A stretch of 64,000 nt of DNA from Gammaproteobacteria bacterium. Its GTDB lineage: Bacteria; Pseudomonadota; Gammaproteobacteria; Xanthomonadales; Rhodanobacteraceae. Below, piece by piece: positions 39,284-49,857 of this stretch. The notes beneath the pieces were generated by a model. That model saw only the letters and a program-made list of their open reading frames with translations, was not told the DNA's origin and ran no database searches. The translations under genes were made by a program, and so were the position numbers. Numbering within the stretch: the first letter of the stretch is position 1; each line of letters starts with the position of its first letter. The stretch lies in NCBI GenBank assembly GCA_021325195.1, contig JAJPHQ010000092.1:1-64000 (forward strand), read 5' to 3'.

Positions 39284-39583
39284 GGCATTCTCCTCTCAGA
39301 TCCCGCATGGCCCGCGGGACATCGGCCCGGCGATGGATACTCGCGCGACGAGCCGGATGGGCCGCTTCGCTCCCGCGTCGCGCTGCGGGATGCCCCCGCC
39401 ACCTGGATCGGCGGGATCGCCGATCGATGCGGCCGCTTGCGCGGATCCGGGTGGTGGACCGGCCATGGATGAGCCGCACAGGATAACAGGCCTCGCGCCG
39501 GCCGGGCAATTGCCGCGTGCAGTCCGGCCGCGGGTGTGGGAGAATTCCGCTTCTTTGACCCGTACCCCAGTGGAGCCTCGACC

Positions 39584-40078
39584 ATGGCTGAAGAAACCCC
39601 GGCGCCCGGCAATGGCCAGGCAGCCCCGCAGATGCAGCTGGCGCTGCAGAAGATCTATGCCCGCGACGTGTCGTTCGAGGTGCCCAACGCGCCGCAGGTG
39701 TTCCAGGCCGAGGGTCAGCCGCAGGTGCAGTTGAACCTGAGCCACAAGGCGACTCCGATCGGCGACAACAACTACGAGGTGGTGCTGACGCTGACCGTCA
39801 CCTGCACCCTCAACGAGCGCACCGCCTATCTGGCCGAGGTGCATCAGGCCGGTGTGTTTTCGCTGGTCGGCTTCGGCCAGAACGACCTGAACGCGGTGCT
39901 GGGCAGCTACTGCCCGAACGTGCTGTTCCCGTACGCCCGGCAGATCATTTCCGATCTGGTCCAGAACGGCGGTTTCCCGCCGCTGCTCCTGCAGCCGATC
40001 AACTTCGACGCGCTGTATGCCCAGCAACTGCAGCAACAGGCGTCGCAGGGTGACGCAAAGCCGGCGTTGAACGCCTGA
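39584..40078 (+). CDS. secB: Protein-export chaperone SecB
   Basis: LQKIYARDVSFEVPNAP, CPNVLFPYARQIISDLVQNGGFPPLLLQPINFDALY. Confidence 0.97.
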   Translation: MAEETPAPGNGQAAPQMQLALQKIYARDVSFEVPNAPQVFQAEGQPQVQLNLSHKATPIGDNNYEVVLTLTVTCTLNERTAYLAEVHQAGVFSLVGFGQNDLNAVLGSYCPNVLFPYARQIISDLVQNGGFPPLLLQPINFDALYAQQLQQQASQGDAKPALNA

Positions 40079-40081
40079 ATC

Positions 40082-41101
40082 ATGACCGCGCGCGCGACGG
40101 TCGCCGTTCTCGGCGCCGGATCGTGGGGGACCGCGCTGGCCGCCCTGCTCTGCGGGAACGGCGTGTCCGTGCGCCTGTGGGGCCGCGATCCGGCGGCGCT
40201 GGCGGAACTCGCGCGCACGCGGCGCAACGCCCGCTATCTGCCCGATACGGAACTGCCGCGCGCGCTGGCCTTCGAGCCTGATCTCGCCGGGGCCGTGCGG
40301 GACGCGGACGTGGCGTTGATCGCGGTGCCCAGCCACGCGTTCCGGGAAGTGCTGGACGACGTGTCGCCGCGGCTGCCGCACCGCGCCGGCGTGGCCTGGG
40401 CCACCAAGGGCTTCGAGCCCGGCACGGGCCGCTTCCTGCACGAACTGGTGGCCGAACGTCTCCCCGGCACCCCCCCCGCGGTCATCACCGGCCCGTCGTT
40501 CGCGCGCGAAGTCGCGGCCGGCATGCCCACCGCCGTCACGGTGCACGCCGGTGACGACGCCTTCGCGCACCGGGTCGCCGAACTGCTGCACACGCGCACG
40601 TTCCGGGCCTACACCGGCAACGACATGCTGGGCGCCGAGCTGGGCGGTGCAATGAAGAACGTGCTGGCGGTCGCCACCGGCGTGGCCGACGGCATGGGCC
40701 TCGGGTTGAACGCGCGCGCCGGGCTGATCACCCGCGGCATGAACGAGATGCTGCGGCTGGGCGCGGCGCTGGGCGCGAAGGCGCAGACCCTGATGGGGCT
40801 GGCGGGGCTGGGCGATCTGGTGCTGACCTGCACCGGAGAACTTTCGCGCAATCATCGCTTCGGCGTGGCGCTGGGCCGCGGCGTGCCGCTCGGGCAGGCG
40901 CTGGCGGAAATCGGGCAGGTGGTCGAGGGTACGGTCGCGGCCGACGAGGTCATGCGGCTGGCGCAACGCCACGGCCTCGATCTTCCGATCTCGCAGCACG
41001 TGCAGGCGGTGCTGCACGGCGAGATGACCCCCTCCGATGCGCTGCATTCGCTGCTTGCGCGTGAGCGCAAGCCGGAATACCCCGAGCATCTTTTCCGCTG
41101 A
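40082..41101 (+). CDS. gpsA: NAD(P)H-dependent glycerol-3-phosphate dehydrogenase
   Basis: [65 protein letters not shown]. Confidence 0.97.
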   Translation: MTARATVAVLGAGSWGTALAALLCGNGVSVRLWGRDPAALAELARTRRNARYLPDTELPRALAFEPDLAGAVRDADVALIAVPSHAFREVLDDVSPRLPHRAGVAWATKGFEPGTGRFLHELVAERLPGTPPAVITGPSFAREVAAGMPTAVTVHAGDDAFAHRVAELLHTRTFRAYTGNDMLGAELGGAMKNVLAVATGVADGMGLGLNARAGLITRGMNEMLRLGAALGAKAQTLMGLAGLGDLVLTCTGELSRNHRFGVALGRGVPLGQALAEIGQVVEGTVAADEVMRLAQRHGLDLPISQHVQAVLHGEMTPSDALHSLLARERKPEYPEHLFR

Positions 41102-41273
41102 TCCCGGCTGCGGCCTTTCCCGTTGACCCCGGCCTTCCCGAGCATGGACGGCAGCCTCGGCCGCTGTGACACGCGGGGATTGCGTCCTGGAAAAGCGCGG
41201 CGGTGACCAGCCTCCGCCTTGCGCAGGGAGAGCGCAATGACGCTATGCTTGACCTCTTTGACCGCCGGAAGCC

Positions 41274-44200
41274 GTGCGGATGCAGCCCCGCAACAGTCCG
41301 CCCGCAACGCCCGTCGTGAGCGCGCCCACCGGCAAGCCTGCCGGCAGGGCGGCCGAACCTCCGTTGCCGCTCGCCTGGCGGCAATTGCTCGGCGATGCCG
41401 TCGAAAAACGGCAGGCGGGACCGGTTCCGACCCTGGGCTTCCTGCTGGAATTGATCCAGGAGGAGCCGCCGCTGGCGCGCATCGAGGCCGCGCCGGTGCT
41501 GCTGGAGACCCTGGCGCAGGGCCGGCTGGGCCGTGCCGTGCCGCTGGATTCCAGGCAGTTGCTGCATGCCGATCTGCCGGGGGCCGTCTGGCGGCTGGCC
41601 TTCACCGTGCTGGGTCTGCCGCAGACCCCGCGCAAGGGCCGCAGCTATGCACACCTTTCCGGTCCGATCGGCGACGCGCTGCTGGCCGACATGCTGGACG
41701 CCGTGCCGTGCTTTCTGGGCGGGGTCGCCGGCCTGCGCCTGGTCCGTGGAAAACCCCGGCCGCTGGAATGGGGCTGGCAGCTCGAACGCGACGGCCGCCA
41801 GCGCCTGCTGCCCAACCTGCCGCCCCACGAGCGTCTGCTGCGCGTGGGCGGCCTGTGGTACCTCGACCCCGAGCGCGCCGAACTCGGCCCGCTGGACGGC
41901 AGCGCCGACGAGGTCGCGCTGGTCGATGCCCCGCCGCTGGCACCCGAATACGGCGAGGCCTTGGCCAGGGCGCTGGCCGCTTCACCGCTGGCGGCGCGCG
42001 TGCCGTTGCCGCAGGCGTTCGCGTCGGTGCAGCGCGCGGAGCTCGCGCCCAAGCCGGTGCTGACCCTGAACGCCCTGACCCGCCACGCCCGGATCGGCGC
42101 GGGCACGCCGCCGCTGGCCTACGCGCGGCTCGCGTTCGATTACGGCGGCGAGCGCCTGCCGGGACGCGGCGGCGAGGCGCTGGTGCGGCGCGTGCGCAAC
42201 GGCAAACTGGTCGAGATCGTGCGCAAGCGTGCCGACGAACTGGCGACGATGGAACGGATGGAGGGATTCGGCCTTGCACCCGCGGTCGATTGCGAGGGCC
42301 TGCCCTGGGACATGACCGACGCGCTGCCGGAAGACGCTTGGCTGTTCCCCGGCAAGGGCTACGCGGGCGCGCTGGAAGTCAACACGCCCGCGCGCTGGCT
42401 GGGCCTGCGCGAAAGGCTGGAAGGCGACGGCTTCACCGTCGAGTACGCCGCCAGTTTTCCGTTCGAGGTGCTGGAAGGACCGCCGCGCTGGTACGGCGTC
42501 GCGAAGACGGACGAAAGCGGTGAAACCTTCGAGTTCGAGGCGGGCATCGAGGTCGAAGGCAGGCGCATCAACCTGCTGCCCAAGGTGGCCCAGGCGCTGG
42601 CCGACCGCACGCTCTCGCTGACGCCGCCCGAAAACGAAACCGAAGACGCGGTGTGGTATGCGCCGGTGGACGAACGCCGCCGGGTGGCGGTGCGGCTGTC
42701 GGTGCTGCGCAAGCTGCTCGCGCCGCTGGCTGAATACCTGCAGCGTCCGCGCGAAAAGCTGCGCCTGCCGCGCGTGCAGGCGGGCCGGCTGGAGGAATTC
42801 GCTTCCGCGCTGCCGAAGAACGGCAAGCTGGACGCGCCCCGGGAACTGACCGATTTCACCACGCGCCTGCGCGAGGCTGCGATGCACGCCTCGGACGCGG
42901 TGCCGGAAGGACTGGTCGGCGAGCTGCGCCCTTACCAGCGCGAAGGTCTGCGCTGGTTGAATGCGCTGGCGGAGGCGGGACTGGGCGGCGTGCTCGCCGA
43001 CGACATGGGCCTCGGCAAGACCGTGCAACTGCTCGCGCATCTCCTTGCGTTGAAACAGAACTCCGCGCTGACGCAGCCCGCGCTGATCGTCGCGCCCACC
43101 AGCCTGATCCCGAACTGGCAGGCGGAAGCCGAGCGCTTCGCGCCATCGCTGAAGCTGCTGACGCTGCACGGTCCCGAACGCATCAAGAGCTTCGACCGCC
43201 TCGCGGGCCACGACGCGATCCTGACCAGCTACGCGCTGCTGCCGCGCGACCTGTCGGTGCTGCGCGAGCAGCCGTTCGAGCTGGTGGTGCTGGACGAGGC
43301 GCAGCAGGTCAAGAATCCGCGCACGCAGGCGCGCCGGGCGTTGCTCTCGCTGGCGGCCAGACGGCGCGTGTGCATGACCGGCACGCCGCTGGAGAATCAC
43401 CTGGGCGAACTGTGGTCGCAGGTCGATCTCGCGGTGCCGGGTCTGCTGGGCGACGAGGGTTCGTTCCGCCGGCATTACCGGATTCCGATCGAACGCCAGG
43501 CCGATGCGGATTGCCAGGCGCGGCTCAATCACCGGATCGCGCCGTTCATCCTGCGTCGGACCAAGGCGCAGGTCGCCGCCGACTTGCCGGAGAAAACCGA
43601 GATCGCGCGGCGGGTGGTGCTGTGCGGACGCCAGCGCGAACTGTACGACGCCTTGCGCGTGAGTCTCGCGGAAGAAGTGCGCGAGGTGATCCGCCAGCGC
43701 GGCCTAGAGCACAGCGGCATCATCGTGCTGGATGCGCTGCTCAAACTGCGGCAGGCCTGCTGCGATCCGCGCCTGGTGAAACTGGAAGCCGCGCGCGGCG
43801 TGCGTGAATCGGCCAAGATGGAGCTCTTGATGGAAATGCTGCCGGACCTGGTGTCGGAAGGCCGGCGCATCCTGCTGTTCAGCCAGTTCACCGAGATGCT
43901 GGGGCTGATCGCGCGCGAGCTGAACCGCCGGCACCTGCAATACGTCACGCTGACCGGCGACACCCGCGACCGCGCCGAACCGGTGCGCAAGTTCCAGGAC
44001 GGCGAGGTGCCGCTGTTCCTGCTGTCGCTCAAGGCCGGCGGCGTGGGGCTCAACCTCACCGCCGCCGATACCGTGATCCACTACGACCCGTGGTGGAATC
44101 CCGCCGCCGAAACGCAGGCGGCCGACCGCGCGCACCGTATCGGCCAGGACAAGCCGGTGTTCGTGTATCGCTTGATTTGCGCCGACACCGTCGAGGAACG

Positions 44201-44321
44201 CATCGAGGATCTGAAGGTGCGCAAGGCCGAACTCGCGCGGGCGGTGCTGGAAGGCGGCGGCACCCGCGACAAGCTGGCGTTCGACGAAGAAGACCTCGAC
44301 GCGCTGTTCGCTGCGGAGTAG
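41274..44321 (+). CDS. SNF2-family DEAD/DEAH box helicase
   Basis: LRPYQREGLRWLNALAEAGLGGVLADDMGLGKTVQLLAHLLAL, VVLDEAQQVKN, MTGTPLENHLGELWS, LLSLKAGGVGLNLTAADTVIHYDPWWNPAAETQAADRAHRIGQ. Confidence 0.95.
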   Translation: MRMQPRNSPPATPVVSAPTGKPAGRAAEPPLPLAWRQLLGDAVEKRQAGPVPTLGFLLELIQEEPPLARIEAAPVLLETLAQGRLGRAVPLDSRQLLHADLPGAVWRLAFTVLGLPQTPRKGRSYAHLSGPIGDALLADMLDAVPCFLGGVAGLRLVRGKPRPLEWGWQLERDGRQRLLPNLPPHERLLRVGGLWYLDPERAELGPLDGSADEVALVDAPPLAPEYGEALARALAASPLAARVPLPQAFASVQRAELAPKPVLTLNALTRHARIGAGTPPLAYARLAFDYGGERLPGRGGEALVRRVRNGKLVEIVRKRADELATMERMEGFGLAPAVDCEGLPWDMTDALPEDAWLFPGKGYAGALEVNTPARWLGLRERLEGDGFTVEYAASFPFEVLEGPPRWYGVAKTDESGETFEFEAGIEVEGRRINLLPKVAQALADRTLSLTPPENETEDAVWYAPVDERRRVAVRLSVLRKLLAPLAEYLQRPREKLRLPRVQAGRLEEFASALPKNGKLDAPRELTDFTTRLREAAMHASDAVPEGLVGELRPYQREGLRWLNALAEAGLGGVLADDMGLGKTVQLLAHLLALKQNSALTQPALIVAPTSLIPNWQAEAERFAPSLKLLTLHGPERIKSFDRLAGHDAILTSYALLPRDLSVLREQPFELVVLDEAQQVKNPRTQARRALLSLAARRRVCMTGTPLENHLGELWSQVDLAVPGLLGDEGSFRRHYRIPIERQADADCQARLNHRIAPFILRRTKAQVAADLPEKTEIARRVVLCGRQRELYDALRVSLAEEVREVIRQRGLEHSGIIVLDALLKLRQACCDPRLVKLEAARGVRESAKMELLMEMLPDLVSEGRRILLFSQFTEMLGLIARELNRRHLQYVTLTGDTRDRAEPVRKFQDGEVPLFLLSLKAGGVGLNLTAADTVIHYDPWWNPAAETQAADRAHRIGQDKPVFVYRLICADTVEERIEDLKVRKAELARAVLEGGGTRDKLAFDEEDLDALFAAE

Positions 44322-44466
44322 GTGCCTGCCTGCTGGCGATCAGATAACCATGTCGTCATTCCGGGGCCGGCCGAAGCCGACGCGGAGAGCGCTCATGGAT
44401 GACCGCGCTTTGAGGAGCGAGGAAACCCGGAATCCATTTTCACGTTGCATGTGAACGAAGCAAAGT

Positions 44467-44526
44467 GGATTCCGGATCGCCGCGCTGTCTGCCCCGGACT
44501 GATCCGGGGCGGCGTCCGGAATGACG
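44467..44526. repeat. Palindromic REP-like element, copy 1
   Basis: GATTCCGGATCGCCGCGCTGTCTGCCCCGGACTGATCCGGGGCGGCGTCCGGAATGACG. Confidence 0.85.
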
Positions 44527-44618
44527 GCAATGGATGTCCGTCTCGCTTCGGAAGGAGTCTTCGATGACCGAAGCCTTCGACAGCAGCTGCGACTGCGCTT
44601 CGAATGCTCGGAGTTTCG

Positions 44619-45056
44619 TCAACGCTCAGGGTCGTTCGCTGGTTTCGGTTTCGGCCGCGGCCCGCGCATCGGAACGGGATGGCCGTAAGGCGACGGTGTC
44701 GGTTCGCGCGAGAGGCCGTGTTTTTCCAGCGCGTCGAGATACGACTGCCAGTTGCGTTGCTGATTGACGCCCAGATCGTGCAACGTGTCCCACGAGAAGA
44801 TGCCTGTGGCGTGGCCATCGGAGAAGCGCAGCAGCACGGCGTAGTTGCCGACCGGCTCGATCGCGTCGATGTTGACGTCGCGCTTGCCTGCCACCAGTAC
44901 CTGCTGGCCGGGACCATGCCCCTGCACCTCGGCGGAGGGTGAATGCACGCGCAGGTATTCGCACGGCATCACGAAGCGTTCGCCGTTGTCGAACGCGACT
45001 TCCAGCGTATGGGAAGCGCGATGGAGGATGATGTCGGTAGGTTTGGGTGTGGGCAT
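44619..45056 (-). CDS. DUF971 (gamma-butyrobetaine hydroxylase-like N-terminal) domain protein
   Basis: ILHRASHTLEVAFDNGERFVMPCEYLRVHSPSAEVQGHG..VGNYAVLLRFSDGHATGIFSWDTLHDLG. Confidence 0.9.
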   Translation of the reverse strand: MPTPKPTDIILHRASHTLEVAFDNGERFVMPCEYLRVHSPSAEVQGHGPGQQVLVAGKRDVNIDAIEPVGNYAVLLRFSDGHATGIFSWDTLHDLGVNQQRNWQSYLDALEKHGLSREPTPSPYGHPVPMRGPRPKPKPANDPER

Positions 45057-45135
45057 GACGTTGATCTTATCGGCGGGATCCCGCACGCCCATCGATGCCG
45101 GTCAACCCGTGGCAGCCATCGGAACGAAAGCTCAG

Positions 45136-45194
45136 GTTCCGGATCGCCGCGCAGCCTGCCCCGGACTTGATCCGGGGCGGCGTCCGGAATGACG
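45136..45194. repeat. Palindromic REP-like element, copy 2
   Basis: GTTCCGGATCGCCGCGCAGCCTGCCCCGGACTTGATCCGGGGCGGCGTCCGGAATGACG, same orientation as copy 1. Confidence 0.85.
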
Positions 45195-45248
45195 AGGTTG
45201 TGAAGCACTATGCTATTCCCGAGTCCCGAGTCCCGAGTCCCGGGGGAC

Positions 45249-45863
45249 TCAATGCGGGCTGCCGAATCCCGATCCGGTGAAATCGATCCGGGGCGGCTGG
45301 CCCGCGACGTCCAGCAGCACCTGCGCGTAGGGTTCGTCGAAGCTGACGGTCGAGACCTCGTCCCAGCCGAAGAACGAGGGCTCGCGCAGCCATTCCGCGT
45401 CGGGCGTGATTTCCTGCAGGGTGAAGCCATCGTCCTCGATGCTCAGCAGCCGGCCGATGTAGCAAACCTCGTTCTCGTCCTCGGTATCGACGTGCACGCC
45501 CATCACCGCGGCATGGTCGGCGGTGGCACGCACGACCTGCGTGATGTCGTCCAGCGGAAACCCGCGTGGCAGGCGCGGATGGATGTTGCGCAGCGCCAGC
45601 GCCTTTTCCATGAACACGTGGTGGCTGTCGGGCGCTTCGACCTCGGTGATGTCGGCCAGCCGCATCGCGTACAGGCCGTCGAAGCTGATCTGGTCACCGA
45701 CCACCCACAGCAGCAGCCATTCCTTGCCGATGCCGGCCAGGTAACCGCAGAAACTGCCGTCTTCCAGATTGCCGCGCCATACGCGCACCAGTTCGCCGCG
45801 TTGCTGCGCCCCGCGCAACTGGACGCGCGGGCTGGTGGTTTCGAGTTTGATCACGTTGCTCAT
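45249..45863 (-). CDS. Conserved-looking hypothetical protein
   Basis: 204 aa, good coding character, no motif recognised. Confidence 0.7.
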   Translation of the reverse strand: MSNVIKLETTSPRVQLRGAQQRGELVRVWRGNLEDGSFCGYLAGIGKEWLLLWVVGDQISFDGLYAMRLADITEVEAPDSHHVFMEKALALRNIHPRLPRGFPLDDITQVVRATADHAAVMGVHVDTEDENEVCYIGRLLSIEDDGFTLQEITPDAEWLREPSFFGWDEVSTVSFDEPYAQVLLDVAGQPPRIDFTGSGFGSPH

Positions 45864-46030
45864 GGGGTCATTTTAGCCCAGCGGCGCCGGGGCCCGCTCA
45901 ACCTTCGGGCGGCAAGCCCGTGCCGCAAGAAGGCAGACAAATCCTTGCCGTACAAAGGCTTGCCTGGGTCGGGCGGCATGGTCCCGCCAACCGGAGTGGC
46001 GCGCCCGCGGTTCTTGGCCCAGGCGCCGCC

Positions 46031-47371
46031 CTACAAAATGTAGCGGGAGAGATCCTCGTTGGATGCCAGATCCTTGAGATTTTTGTCCACATAATCGGCG
46101 TCGATCACGTATTTTTCGCCGTTTTTGTCCGCCGCCTCGAACGAAATCGATTCCAGCAGCCGCTCCATCACGGTCTGCAGGCGGCGGGCGCCGATGTTCT
46201 CGGTGCTCTCGTTGACCTTGAACGCCACCGCGGCCAGCCGGGCGACGCCGTCGTCGGTGAATTCCAGCTTGACGCCCTCGGTATCCAGCATCGCGGCGTA
46301 CTGCTTGGTCAGCGCATTGTGGGGTTCCTTCAGGATGCGCTTGAAGTCATCCACCGACAGCGCCGACAGCTCGACCCGGATCGGCAGGCGGCCCTGCAGT
46401 TCCGGGATCAGGTCGGATGGCTTGGCCATCGAGAAGGCGCCGGACGCGATGAACAGCACGTGGTCGGTCTTGACCGGCCCGTACTTGGTCGAGACGGTCG
46501 AGCCTTCCACTAGCGGCAACAGGTCCCGCTGCACGCCCTCGCGCGAGACGCCCGCACCGCCCCAGTCGCCGCGCTGGGCGACCTTGTCGATCTCGTCGAT
46601 GAACACGATGCCGTTCTGCTCGGCGTTTTCGATCGCCTGCGCGCGCAGTTCGTCGTCGTTGAGCAGCTTGCCGGCCTCCTCGTCGATCAGCAGCGGCCGC
46701 GCGGCCTTGATCTTCAGCTTCCGCTTCTGGGTACGGCTGCCGCCGAGATTCTGGAACATCGAGCGCAACTGCTGGCTCATTTCCTCCATGCCGGGCGGGG
46801 CCATGATCTCGACGCCCACGTTCATCGCGAACTCCAGTTCGATCTCGCGCTCGTCCAGTTCGCCCGCGCGCAGCGCCTTGCGCAGTTTCTGGCGGGTCGC
46901 AGATTCGTGTTCGAGCTGCTGCGCATCGCCCTGCTGGTTCCAGCCGCCGCTTTCGCGGCGCGGCAGCAGCGCCTCGAGGATGCGTTCGTCGGCGTGTTCC
47001 TCGGCCTGCGACTTCACGCGCTCCTTGGCCTGGTCGCGGGTGAGTTTGTAGGCCACGTCGGCGAGGTCGCGCACGATCGAATCGACGTCTTTTCCGACGT
47101 AGCCGACCTCGGTGAACTTGGTGGCTTCCACCTTGACGAACGGCGCCTTGGCCAGCGTGGCCAGGCGCCGCGCGATCTCGGTCTTGCCGACGCCGGTGGG
47201 CCCGATCATCAGGATGTTCTTGGGCGTCACCTCGTTGCGGAACGAAGGATCGAGCTGCATCCGCCGCCAGCGGTCGCGCAGCGCGATGGCCACCGCGCGC
47301 TTGGCGTTGTGCTGGCCGATGATGAAGCGATCGAGTTCGTTGACGATTTCGCGAGGGGTGAGTTCGGACAT
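46031..47371 (-). CDS. hslU: HslUV protease ATPase subunit HslU
   Basis: [53 protein letters not shown]-terminal DLSRYIL. Confidence 0.98.
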   Translation of the reverse strand: MSELTPREIVNELDRFIIGQHNAKRAVAIALRDRWRRMQLDPSFRNEVTPKNILMIGPTGVGKTEIARRLATLAKAPFVKVEATKFTEVGYVGKDVDSIVRDLADVAYKLTRDQAKERVKSQAEEHADERILEALLPRRESGGWNQQGDAQQLEHESATRQKLRKALRAGELDEREIELEFAMNVGVEIMAPPGMEEMSQQLRSMFQNLGGSRTQKRKLKIKAARPLLIDEEAGKLLNDDELRAQAIENAEQNGIVFIDEIDKVAQRGDWGGAGVSREGVQRDLLPLVEGSTVSTKYGPVKTDHVLFIASGAFSMAKPSDLIPELQGRLPIRVELSALSVDDFKRILKEPHNALTKQYAAMLDTEGVKLEFTDDGVARLAAVAFKVNESTENIGARRLQTVMERLLESISFEAADKNGEKYVIDADYVDKNLKDLASNEDLSRYIL

Positions 47372-47428
47372 GATGTTCGGGAACGAGGGAAGCGAAGAGG
47401 GAGACGCAAGCAAAAGCGGGCCGTGCTT

Positions 47429-47995
47429 CTACGTCTCCCGTCTTCCGTCTCCCGCCTCACCCAGCTCCTCGATCGTGACGTTGTGGTTGGTGTAGATGCA
47501 GATGTCGCCGGCGATGCCCAGTGCCTTTTCCACGATCTGTCGCGCGTCGAGGTCGGAGTTGTCCAGCAGCGCCTTGGCCGCGGCCTGCGCGTAGGGGCCG
47601 CCGGAACCGATCGCAATCAGGCCGTGCTCGGGCTCCAGCACGTCGCCATTGCCGGAAATCAGCAGCGAGGTGTCCTTGTCCGCGACCGCCAGCATGGCCT
47701 CGAGGCGGCCGAGGCGGCGGTCGGTGCGCCATTCCTTGGCCAGTTCCACCGCGGCGCGGGTCAACTGGCCGTTGTGCTTGACCAGCTTGTCCTCGAACAG
47801 CTCGAACAGGGTGAACGCATCGGCGGTCGCGCCCGCGAAACCCGCCAGCACGTCGGCGTTCTTGCCGAGCCGGCGGATCTTCCTCGCGTTGGCCTTGACC
47901 ACGGTGTTGCCCAGCGTGACCTGACCGTCGCCGCCCAGGACGACCTTGCCGTTCTTGCGCACGGACAGGATGGTGGTGGCGTGGAAGGGCTCCAT
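47429..47995 (-). CDS. hslV: HslUV protease catalytic subunit HslV, with repeat-encoded C-terminal tail
   Basis: [38 protein letters not shown] (the N-terminal Thr preceded by MEPFHA); tail [10 protein letters not shown]. Confidence 0.97.
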   Translation of the reverse strand: MEPFHATTILSVRKNGKVVLGGDGQVTLGNTVVKANARKIRRLGKNADVLAGFAGATADAFTLFELFEDKLVKHNGQLTRAAVELAKEWRTDRRLGRLEAMLAVADKDTSLLISGNGDVLEPEHGLIAIGSGGPYAQAAAKALLDNSDLDARQIVEKALGIAGDICIYTNHNVTIEELGEAGDGRRET

Positions 47996-48181
47996 GGCGA
48001 CCTCGCGGCAAAGGGGATGCCGCCAAGGTGGGGGCAGCCGGCGTGGATGCCAAGTTCCGATTCCTTTTCCGGGAGGAGAGCGGGTTCCGGGAGGAGAGCG
48101 GGGGTGAGGGCACGGAACTTGCGCGAGATCCCGAACCCTCAGCCGTCTCCGCGAAGCACCATCTTCCAGCGGCTGAGGGTT

Positions 48182-49078
48182 CTACTTCCGTTTGGCCCGC
48201 GGATGCGCGGCGTCGTACACCCTGGCGAGGTGCTGGAAGTCCAGATGCGTGTAGATCTGGGTGGTGCCGGTGTCGGCATGACCCAGCAGCTCCTGCACCG
48301 CGCGCAGGTTGCCCGAAGACTCCAGCAGGTGCGAAGCGCAGGAATGCCTGAGCAGGTGCGGATACACGCGCTTCCACACGCCCTGTGAGCGCGCGCGGCG
48401 CTTGATCGCGGCGCGCACTGCGCCGGGCGTGAGCGCGTGGGCGCCGCGGCCGCGCAGGATGGGCGCATCCGCATCGGCGGGCTGCGCATCACGCAGCGCC
48501 GCCAGTGCCTGCAACGCCAGGCGCCCCACCGGCACGATCCGGGTCTTGTTGCCCTTGCCGGTGACGCGCAGCAGGCCCTGGTCGGTGTCCAGGTCGCGCC
48601 AGCACACCGAGCACAGTTCGGAGACCCGCAATCCACTGGAATAGAGCAGCTCCAGCATCGCGCGGTCGCGCAGTGCCAGCGGATCGCGGGCGGTCACCTC
48701 GACCAGCGCGGCGGCTTCATCGACGTCCAGCACTTCCGGCAGCTTGCGCCGCACTTTCGGCGAACGCACGATCGCCGCGGGATTGTGCTGCGCCGCGCCG
48801 TTGCGCGCGAGGAAGCGGAAGAAGCTGCGGAACGCCGACAGCATCGCGCGCAGCGAAGCCGGTTCGAGGCCGCGCCGGTGTTCGTCCGCAACCAGCGTCT
48901 GCAACTGCTCGCCGCGCAGCTCGCCCCACCGCGACAGGGCCAGCGGTTCAACGAAGCGCAGCAGCGCATCGAGGGCGCGCCGGTAATTGCGCAGCGTGCC
49001 GGGTGAATAACGCCGCTCGACCTTCAGGTATTCGAGAAAGCGCTCGACGTCGGCGGCGAGCGTCGCGGCCATCGTCAA
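48182..49078 (-). CDS. xerC: Site-specific tyrosine recombinase XerC
   Basis: ELLYSSGLRVSELCSVCWRDLD, HLLRHSCASHLLESSGNLRAVQELLGHADTGTTQIYTHLDF. Confidence 0.95.
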   Translation of the reverse strand: MTMAATLAADVERFLEYLKVERRYSPGTLRNYRRALDALLRFVEPLALSRWGELRGEQLQTLVADEHRRGLEPASLRAMLSAFRSFFRFLARNGAAQHNPAAIVRSPKVRRKLPEVLDVDEAAALVEVTARDPLALRDRAMLELLYSSGLRVSELCSVCWRDLDTDQGLLRVTGKGNKTRIVPVGRLALQALAALRDAQPADADAPILRGRGAHALTPGAVRAAIKRRARSQGVWKRVYPHLLRHSCASHLLESSGNLRAVQELLGHADTGTTQIYTHLDFQHLARVYDAAHPRAKRK

Positions 49079-49758
49079 TCCGGCGGGTAGCGCGAAATCG
49101 CTGCATCCAGCGCCTGCGCGATCAGCTTCAGGAACACCGTGCCGATGCCGGGGTGGAAGCGGTTGGGATCATCGCTGCCGATCGCGAGCATGCCCTGCTC
49201 GCCGATCTTCAGCAGTGCGGTGGACATCACCTCGCCCGCGCGCGGGCCGAACAGGCGGTCCAGTTTCTCCTGCGCCAGCCGTCCGCAGGCGGGTTCGCCG
49301 CGCGCCAGGAATTCGGCGAATTCGGGCAATCCCGCCCTGCCTTGCGGCAGCGCCAGCATCCAGTCCGCCTGCGGCAGATCCGCGCCGCCGCGGAACAGCA
49401 CCAGCCGGACCAGATCGGTGTGGAAATCCTCGTTCAGGGCGCCGATGAAACTGCGGCAGGTGTCCGTCAGCGTGTTGTCGCGCAGCAGCCCCACCGTCAG
49501 CGTGTGCACGCGGACCATCAACTGCTCGTTGTCGGTGGCGATCGAGATCAGTTCGGCGAGCCGTCGGGTCAGTTCCTGGTTGCGCGCGCGCAGGGCTTCG
49601 AGCTGATACGCGATCAACGAAGCGGCCGGCCCGCGTTCGCGCGGCATCACCAGTTCCGCGGCGATGTCCGGGAAGTTCTCGAGGAAACGCGGATGGCGGC
49701 GCAGGTAATCGGCGACGTCCATCGCTTCGAGGCCCTGCTTCAAGGTCATTTCGGGCAT
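49075..49758 (-). CDS. DUF484 family protein
   Basis: VADYLRRHPRFLENFPDIAAELVMPRERGPAASLIAYQLEALRARNQEL; between xerC and dapF. Confidence 0.9.
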   Translation of the reverse strand: MPEMTLKQGLEAMDVADYLRRHPRFLENFPDIAAELVMPRERGPAASLIAYQLEALRARNQELTRRLAELISIATDNEQLMVRVHTLTVGLLRDNTLTDTCRSFIGALNEDFHTDLVRLVLFRGGADLPQADWMLALPQGRAGLPEFAEFLARGEPACGRLAQEKLDRLFGPRAGEVMSTALLKIGEQGMLAIGSDDPNRFHPGIGTVFLKLIAQALDAAISRYPPD

Positions 49759-49857
49759 GCCGGCTGTCCGTGGGATGGGCGCAGTGTGGAGATTCGCTGC
49801 TCGATATGCAACACGATGCGCCCTGAAAGCAGGCGTCGCTGTCCGCCCCGCCGTGCG

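Noticed and set aside
48182-49078. Tyrosine recombinase as marker of a mobile island
   Set aside because: It is XerC in the standard xerC-DUF484-dapF-lptM context, a chromosome dimer resolution gene rather than an integrase.
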